Assembly (NCBI GenBank): GCA_003445095.1
Contig: DLVS01000613.1
Location: forward strand, 1 to 7,135
Direction: 5' to 3'
Source: Verrucomicrobiales bacterium
GTDB taxonomy: Bacteria; Verrucomicrobiota; Verrucomicrobiia; Limisphaerales; UBA9464
Length of the DNA stretch: 7,135 nt
The translations under genes were made by a program, and so were the position numbers. The notes under the pieces were generated by a model, which saw only the letters and a list, made by a program, of their open reading frames with translations, searched no databases and was not told the DNA's origin. Each line of letters opens with the position of its first letter. Within the stretch, counting starts at the first letter, position 1. Positions 1-5,659 of this stretch are shown in pieces.

Positions 1-1973
1 CCTTTGATGGCGGGTGCGTCGTTCACGCCATCGCCGGTCATCGCGACCACCGCGTCGTTGGCTTTCCAAGCGCGAATGATGCGCAGTTTGTGCTCGGCGG
101 TGACGCGGGCATAGACGGCGATCCTCTCAACGCGCTTGTGGAGTTCGTCGTCGGACAGTTTGTCCAATTCGACACCCGCGATGGCCACATCGTCGGCTGA
201 AGCGATGCCGATTTCCCGCGCGATGGCCGTCGCGGTGTGCGGATGGTCACCGGTAATCATCACCACCCGAATGCCGGCAGCGCGACATTTTGCCACGGCG
301 TCCTTGGCCTCCTGACGCGGCGGATCATACATTCCCGATAGGCCGACAAACACGAGATCGTGCTCCACGGCGTCCGAAGTGAGGTCGGCGGGCGGAGCGC
401 TGTCCAGGTCGCGATAAGCCGAGCCCAGCACGCGCAGGGCTTGCTGCGCCATCGCGGTATTTTGCGCGGCGATGTGCTTGCGATCCTCGTCCCTCATGGG
501 ACGGACGCCGGTGCTGGTGTAAAGGTCTAAGCAGCGCTCCAACAACACGTCGGGCGCACCGTTGATGAAGGCGCGGAGTTTCCCGTCTGGCAGTTTGCGA
601 ATCACCGCGCTCAGTTTGCGGTCGGAGTCGAAGGGTATTTCGTGATGCTTCGGCAGTTCCTTCTCGATGCGCTCGCGGTCGCCTCCGGCTTTGCGACCGG
701 CGGCAAGCAATGCGCCTTCGGTTGGATCGCCGACAGTTTTCCATTTGCCCTCCTCTTCAACGAGATGGGCGTTGTTGCAACCAAGGAGGACGGTCGCGAG
801 TTCGAGCAACGGCGCAGCGTGCTGGGCTTCGGCCTTCTTGCCCTCGAAGCGCGCCTCGCCGTCCGGCCGGTAACCTTCGCCGGTGACCTCGTAGCTTTGG
901 CCGGAAACGTAGAGAGAGCGCACGGTCATCTCGCCGACGGTCAATGTGCCGGTCTTGTCCGTGCAGATGACGGTCGTCGAGCCGAGTGTCTCAACTGCCG
1001 GCAGTTTGCGCACGAGCGCGCGGCGGCGGGACATTCGCAACACTCCGAGCGCGAGCGAAACCGTAACCACGGCCGGCAGCCCTTCCGGCACGGCGGCCAC
1101 GGCGAGGCTGACCGAGGTCATTGTTAATTCAAAAAGCTTCGTCCCCCGAAGCAGCCCCAACCCGAAGAGCAGCGCGACGATGCCTAACGCCGCCCAGACA
1201 AGGATGCGCCCGAACGAATCGAGCTTTTGCTGAAGCGGTGTCCCCTCCTCCGCACCCGCCTCTTCAATCATTCCAGCGATGCGGCCCAACTCAGTATTCA
1301 TCGCCGTGGTCACAACGACGGCCTGGCCGGTGCCCGCCGCGATGCTCGTTCCCATGAACACCATGTTCTCACGGTCGCCGAGCGGAATGTCGCCCTGTTC
1401 CAACGTCGCAGGCTGCTTCGTCACCGCCTCCGACTCGCCGGTCAGCACAGACTCGATGCACTTGAGCGAAGCCGCTTCTAGAAGCCGGGCATCAGCCGCG
1501 ACCAAGTCGCCGGCTTCCAGTGTGAGGATGTCACCGGCGACGATTCCCGACGCAGGAATCGAAGTAACTTGTCCGTCGCGCCGCACCTTGGCCTGCGGCG
1601 CGGTCATTTTCTTGAGCGCGGCGATGGATTTCTCCGCGTTGAATTCCTGGTAGAAGCCGATGACGGCGTTGAGGACGACGATGGCGAGGATGGCGATAGC
1701 GTCCACCACTTCGCCCAACACGCCAGAGATGACACCCGCCGCGATGAGAATCCAAATGATGAGGCTCTTGAACTGGCCGAGGAAAATCTGAAGCGGGCCG
1801 ATGCGCTTGCCCTCTTTCAACTCGTTCGGGCCGTCAGACGCGAGGCGTTTTGCTGCTTCCTGCGCCGAAAGTCCGGTCGCTGCCGAGCCGTGTTTCGCCA
1901 GCACATCCTCGGCAGCCTGGCTGTGCCAGGCTTCACCCTTTGGTTGTGACGCGATGGCGGGTGCCATGGTCAT
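1..1973 (-). CDS. P2-type (SERCA/PacL-like) cation-transporting P-type ATPase, 3' end beyond window
   Basis: An ATP-driven inner-membrane cation pump; 657 codons are visible and the frame is still open at base 1. I translated it by hand from the minus strand. Visible in order: N-terminal cation-ATPase domain (about 15-83), helices M1-M2 (about 70-106), actuator TGES (178-181), M3 (about 256-276), M4 with PEGLP (296-300), phosphorylation motif CTDKTGTLT (337-345, catalytic Asp339), nucleotide domain with GDPTEG (415-420) and FDSDRK (448-453), then TGDHP (574-578) and TGDGVNDAP (646-654). The M4 context AVAAVPEGLP matches the Ca2+ class (SERCA, PacL). There is no CPx motif and no N-terminal metal-binding domain, so it is not a CopA-type P1B pump. 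Family members are roughly 900 residues, so about 240 residues, including M5-M10 and the other half of the ion site, lie outside. Oddity: Asn471 stands where the family has the ATP-binding Lys of KGAP. The start at 1973 is chosen for its well-placed AAAGGAG; the second ATG (1967) is an alternative. Ca2+, Mn2+ or another divalent ion are possible substrates; the specificity is not decided here. Confidence 0.93.
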   Translation of the reverse strand, partial: MTMAPAIASQPKGEAWHSQAAEDVLAKHGSAATGLSAQEAAKRLASDGPNELKEGKRIGPLQIFLGQFKSLIIWILIAAGVISGVLGEVVDAIAILAIVVLNAVIGFYQEFNAEKSIAALKKMTAPQAKVRRDGQVTSIPASGIVAGDILTLEAGDLVAADARLLEAASLKCIESVLTGESEAVTKQPATLEQGDIPLGDRENMVFMGTSIAAGTGQAVVVTTAMNTELGRIAGMIEEAGAEEGTPLQQKLDSFGRILVWAALGIVALLFGLGLLRGTKLFELTMTSVSLAVAAVPEGLPAVVTVSLALGVLRMSRRRALVRKLPAVETLGSTTVICTDKTGTLTVGEMTVRSLYVSGQSYEVTGEGYRPDGEARFEGKKAEAQHAAPLLELATVLLGCNNAHLVEEEGKWKTVGDPTEGALLAAGRKAGGDRERIEKELPKHHEIPFDSDRKLSAVIRKLPDGKLRAFINGAPDVLLERCLDLYTSTGVRPMRDEDRKHIAAQNTAMAQQALRVLGSAYRDLDSAPPADLTSDAVEHDLVFVGLSGMYDPPRQEAKDAVAKCRAAGIRVVMITGDHPHTATAIAREIGIASADDVAIAGVELDKLSDDELHKRVERIAVYARVTAEHKLRIIRAWKANDAVVAMTGDGVNDAPAIK

Positions 1974-4900
1974 GTGGCGGCTCCTTTCGACGCGAGCTGG
2001 TGCGCCCGCTTCCACTTCCACTCTTCCACCGCGCAGAATAGACAGGGTGCAATAAAGATGGTGACGAGTAGGCTGACCACCATGCCGCCGACCGACGGGA
2101 TGGCCATCGGTCGCATCACGTCAGAACCTCGTCCAGTCGCCCAGAAGATGGGCATCAAGCCAAAGATAGTTGTGGAAATCGTCATCAAGCTGGGGCGGAT
2201 GCGTTTTAGGCCAGCTTGCACGACGGCGTCGCGAACGTCCTGCACCGAGTTGAATGTTGCTTTGTCGAAAATGTCTTCGAGGTAGGTCGAAATGATCACA
2301 CTATCGTCGTCCACGACGCCGAGCATGACGAGGAAGCCGACCCACACGGCGATGGAAAGGTTCACGTCCCACAGCGCCAGCATGATGAACCCGCCCGACG
2401 CCGACACGAGGATGTCCAGGTAGATGATGGGCGCGATCCACTTGCGTTTGAAGCCGAGGTAGAGCATCACGAACATGATGAAGAGGCAGACCGGAATGAG
2501 GATGCTCATACGCTTGGTGGCGCGAACCTGATTTTCGAACTGGCCGCTCCATTCCCAGTAGTACCCGGCCGGAAGCTTGAGCCGGCCATCACCCACTGCG
2601 CCTTGGAGCAACGCTTCGGCATCTTCCACCACGCTCACTTCGTCGCGGTCGCGCGTGTTCATCGTTACATAACCCACGAGCAGGCCGCGCTCGCCTTTGA
2701 TTTCCTGCGGGCCAAGGACGCTTTTGATGGTGAGGACTTGCGCGAGGGGGATTTGCGCGCCGGTGCTGCTTGGCACCAGAATCTTTTCCAGCTCGGGAAT
2801 ATCTTCGCGGAACTCCCGCAGGTAGCGGACGCGAATCGGGTAGCGCTCCCGGCCCTCGACGGACTCCATGATATTCATGCCGCCGATGGCGATCTCGATG
2901 ACATCCTGCACGTCGCGAATGCTGACGCCGTAGCGGGCGATCCGGTCGCGATCAATCTCGAATTCAAGATAAGGCTTGCCGACGATGCGGTCGGCCACGA
3001 TGTCGGTCGCGCCGGGAACCTGCTTGAGCAACTGCTCAATCTCCAGGCCGATTCGCTCGATTTCCTTCAGGTCGCTCCCGTAAATCTTCACGCCCATCAT
3101 GGCGCGAAAGCCGGTTTGCAACATGACGAGGCGCGTTTGGATCGGTTGCAGGAACGTGGGCAGCACGCCGGGAATGGCGGTCTTCTCTTGCAGCTCGGTG
3201 AGAATTTCATTCTTCCCGATTTGCCGGTGCTCCGGTGCCACCCAAGCGAGCGGTTTCTTCAACCAGCCCGGCCAGTTGGAGAACCAACGCTTCACCGGCT
3301 TGTGCCGCCATTTCTCCTCCGGCTTGAGGATGATGATGCTCTCCATCATGCCGATGGGGGCAGGGTCCAGCGCGGATTCGGCGCGGCCCAGTTTTCCGAC
3401 CACTGACTCGACTTCGGGCACGCTGGCGATGGCCATGTCCTGCCGGGAGCTGACCTCAAGTGCGGGGCCGAGGCCGGCTTGCGGCAGCAACGACGGCATG
3501 TAGAGGAACGAGCCTTCATCGAGCGGCGGCATAAACTCGCGACCGATGCCGGAAAGGATTCGCTTGTCCTGCACGACCTCGATACCGCGTGCCACTTCAG
3601 CGGCGCGCTCTTTCGGGTCGGGCCGTCGCCATTCGACGCGCCGGTGCGTGGAGCCGTCGGCGCGTTTCACTTTCTGCCAGCGCACTTGGCCGAATTCGAC
3701 GAGCGGGCGGGTCACGTCGTTGGTCGCGTTCAGAGACATCGCTTGCTTCAGTTCGGGCGACGCCTGCTCGCGGGCGAACAAGTTTATTGCCCAGCCAACC
3801 GGCCAGAGGGTCTTGCCGATGCCGAGCCAGAGCGTCATGCCGACGAAGAGGATCGTCACCGGCGCGATGAGATAGGTTTTCTTGTGCGCCAGAATCCAAC
3901 GCAGCGTCGGGGTGTAAACCCGGGCGATGCCGCGCGAGACAGGGTTCGCTTCGAGCGGCAGGAATCGCTCGCGCGTCATGCGCACGAACGCCACTGCGAC
4001 AATCACGCCAACCACAATGGACATCGGCCAGCCGCTGTAATGTCCGCCCGACATCGCCCACATAAAAAGTGCGTGCGTGGCGAAGACCGAGATGAAGCCG
4101 AGCGCACCGGCAATAATCCAAACCGACCGCCTGGACCATTTGACCGGTTGAAAAAGGAATAAGCACACGAGCGGCACGACGGTCAGAGCGAGGATGACGC
4201 TGCCTCCGATGGCGAAGGTCTTGGTGAACGCGAGCGGGCGAAAGAGCAACCCTTCCTGGCCGGTGAGGAAGAAGACCGGGATAAATGAAACGAGCGTGTT
4301 CGAGACGGCGGTGACAATCGCGCCGCCGACTTCGGATGCGCCGTCGAAGACTTTTTCGAAATGACTCTTCTCTTTGTCACCGGTGGCGATATGACGGTAG
4401 ATATTTTCCGTCATGACGATCCCCATGTCCCCTACATCGCCGATGGCGATGGCGAGGCCGGCCAGCGACATGATGTTGGCGTCAACGCCGAAGAAATACA
4501 TCAGGATGAAGCAGAGCCCGACCGAAAGCGGCAGCGTGATCAAGACGGAAACCGTACTGCGCAGATGCAGCAGGAAGATAAAAATGATGGCGCTCGCCAT
4601 CAACGCTTCCTCAAGCAACGCCTCTTGGAGCGTGGCCACGGTTTCCTTCACGATGTCGGTGCGGTCGTAGAAAGGAACGATATTCACTTTCGAGACACGG
4701 CCATCGGCGAGTGTCTTCTGCGGCAGGCCCAGTTCCAATTGTTTGAATTTTTCCCTCACCCTTTCGACGACGTGCTGCGGGTTTTCGCCGTAACGCATCA
4801 ACACCACACCGCCAACGGCTTCCACACCGCCTTTGTCCAGCGCGCCCCGGCGAAACTCCGGGCCGAGGGTGACGGTCGCGACGTGTTTGACCTGGATGGG

Positions 4901-5656
4901 CGTGCCCTGCTCCTGGCGGATGACGACCTTCTCCAAATCTTCGACCGACTTGATGAACCCGACGCCGCGGATGAAGAACTCGATCCCATTTTTCTCCAGC
5001 ACCTTCGCGCCCACATCGATGTTCGACTTGCGCACAGCCTCGTAAACGTCCATGAGCGTGACGCGGTGGGCGCGCAGTTTGTCGGGGTGAACATCAATTT
5101 GATACTGCTTCACATGGCCACCTATGCTGGCGACCTCGCTCACGCCTTCGACGGAGTTCAGTTGGTAGCGCAGATACCAGTCCTGGATGGAGCGGAGTTC
5201 CGCGAGGTCGAAGCCTTCCGCCTCGACGGTATACCAGAATACCTGGCCGAGTGCGGTGGCGTCCGGGCCGAGCACCGGTGTCACGCCAATGGGCAAGCGT
5301 TGCTGGGCGACATTGATGCGTTCCAGCACGCGCGACCGCGCCCAGTAGTAATCCACGTCATCCTTGAAGATGACGAAGACCATCGCGAAGCCGAAGCCGG
5401 ACATGGAACGGATGGACTTTACGCCCGGCGTGCCGGTGAGGCTGGTCGTGAGCGGATACGTGACCTGGTTGTCCACATCCTGAGGTGAACGTCCGGCCCA
5501 ATCCGCGAAAACAATCACCTGTTTCTCGCCGATGTCGGGGATCGCATCCACCCGTGTGTTCAGGATCGCAAAATAGCCCACCGCTCCAATGGCCACGATG
5601 CCGAGCACGACGAGGAACGCGTGTTTCAAACACCAGCGGATGAGGCCGTCAATCAT
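1970..5656 (-). CDS. cusA: CusA-like heavy-metal efflux RND permease, long variant (1228 aa)
   Basis: Inner-membrane, proton-driven RND pump of the heavy-metal (HME) family, working as a trimer with the adaptor encoded just upstream. The start MIDGLIRWCLKHAFLVV is a typical HME N-terminus with TM1. Further marks are the early DAIPDIGEKQVIV segment (37-49), TM4 with GDVGDMGIVMTEN (406-418), and the EFMP.LDEG.FLYMP segment (707-721). Aligned from memory to E. coli CusA, all three metal-site methionines are kept: Met720 (M573), Met770 (M623) and Met845 (M672). This favours Cu(I)/Ag(I) over the Zn/Co/Cd (CzcA) group. Asp410 matches CusA D405, but E939 is Asp1117 and K984 is Ser1156. It is about 180 residues longer than E. 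coli CusA (1047), explained by three insertions near residues 507-570 (two extra hydrophobic helices), 618-700 and 783-813. The start lies 3 bases after the adaptor stop with no clear Shine-Dalgarno, so translation probably depends on coupling. The gene is intact. The symbol is by homology; substrate is inferred. Confidence 0.95.
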   Translation of the reverse strand: MIDGLIRWCLKHAFLVVLGIVAIGAVGYFAILNTRVDAIPDIGEKQVIVFADWAGRSPQDVDNQVTYPLTTSLTGTPGVKSIRSMSGFGFAMVFVIFKDDVDYYWARSRVLERINVAQQRLPIGVTPVLGPDATALGQVFWYTVEAEGFDLAELRSIQDWYLRYQLNSVEGVSEVASIGGHVKQYQIDVHPDKLRAHRVTLMDVYEAVRKSNIDVGAKVLEKNGIEFFIRGVGFIKSVEDLEKVVIRQEQGTPIQVKHVATVTLGPEFRRGALDKGGVEAVGGVVLMRYGENPQHVVERVREKFKQLELGLPQKTLADGRVSKVNIVPFYDRTDIVKETVATLQEALLEEALMASAIIFIFLLHLRSTVSVLITLPLSVGLCFILMYFFGVDANIMSLAGLAIAIGDVGDMGIVMTENIYRHIATGDKEKSHFEKVFDGASEVGGAIVTAVSNTLVSFIPVFFLTGQEGLLFRPLAFTKTFAIGGSVILALTVVPLVCLFLFQPVKWSRRSVWIIAGALGFISVFATHALFMWAMSGGHYSGWPMSIVVGVIVAVAFVRMTRERFLPLEANPVSRGIARVYTPTLRWILAHKKTYLIAPVTILFVGMTLWLGIGKTLWPVGWAINLFAREQASPELKQAMSLNATNDVTRPLVEFGQVRWQKVKRADGSTHRRVEWRRPDPKERAAEVARGIEVVQDKRILSGIGREFMPPLDEGSFLYMPSLLPQAGLGPALEVSSRQDMAIASVPEVESVVGKLGRAESALDPAPIGMMESIIILKPEEKWRHKPVKRWFSNWPGWLKKPLAWVAPEHRQIGKNEILTELQEKTAIPGVLPTFLQPIQTRLVMLQTGFRAMMGVKIYGSDLKEIERIGLEIEQLLKQVPGATDIVADRIVGKPYLEFEIDRDRIARYGVSIRDVQDVIEIAIGGMNIMESVEGRERYPIRVRYLREFREDIPELEKILVPSSTGAQIPLAQVLTIKSVLGPQEIKGERGLLVGYVTMNTRDRDEVSVVEDAEALLQGAVGDGRLKLPAGYYWEWSGQFENQVRATKRMSILIPVCLFIMFVMLYLGFKRKWIAPIIYLDILVSASGGFIMLALWDVNLSIAVWVGFLVMLGVVDDDSVIISTYLEDIFDKATFNSVQDVRDAVVQAGLKRIRPSLMTISTTIFGLMPIFWATGRGSDVMRPMAIPSVGGMVVSLLVTIFIAPCLFCAVEEWKWKRAHQLASKGAAT
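1981..1987 (-). promoter_or_regulatory. Ribosome binding site of the P-type ATPase gene
   Basis: On the minus strand AAAGGAG ends 7 bases before the ATG at 1971-1973, a near-ideal Shine-Dalgarno. It lies inside the last codons of the upstream permease gene (the Ser-Lys-Gly-Ala stretch), and the permease stop TGA overlaps the ATPase start as ATGA. The spacing favours the first ATG over the second, in-frame ATG six bases further on. The arrangement indicates translational coupling of pump and ATPase. Confidence 0.75.
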
Positions 5657-5659
5657 CGG

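Noticed and set aside
325..744. Minus-strand 139-codon frame overlapping the ATPase
   Set aside because: It is an Arg-rich alternative frame of the same strand with no domain; the ATPase frame runs uninterrupted through it.
642..1127. A 161-codon plus-strand frame and other short frames over the left 1.9 kb
   Set aside because: They overlap the ATPase gene, whose minus-strand frame carries every expected catalytic motif without a break from 1973 to 1.
1..1973. Possible CopA-type (P1B) copper ATPase
   Set aside because: Expected from the cus context, but there is no CPx motif in M4 (PEGLP instead), no N-terminal metal-binding domain, and the sequence around the phosphorylation site matches P2 pumps.
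2216..3406. A 396-codon plus-strand open frame opposite the permease gene
   Set aside because: It lies wholly antisense to the conserved CusA-like gene. Its translation is rich in His, Asp, Glu and Ala with no recognisable domain, as expected from the complement of a GC-rich gene.
4361..5488. A 375-codon plus-strand open frame opposite the 5' half of the permease gene
   Set aside because: Same antisense artefact: hydrophilic, His/Asp/Arg-rich translation, no domain, and the opposite strand is clearly the real gene.
5657..5659. Promoter or terminator between adaptor and permease
   Set aside because: Only three bases separate the genes, and no hairpin or promoter-like sequence is visible.
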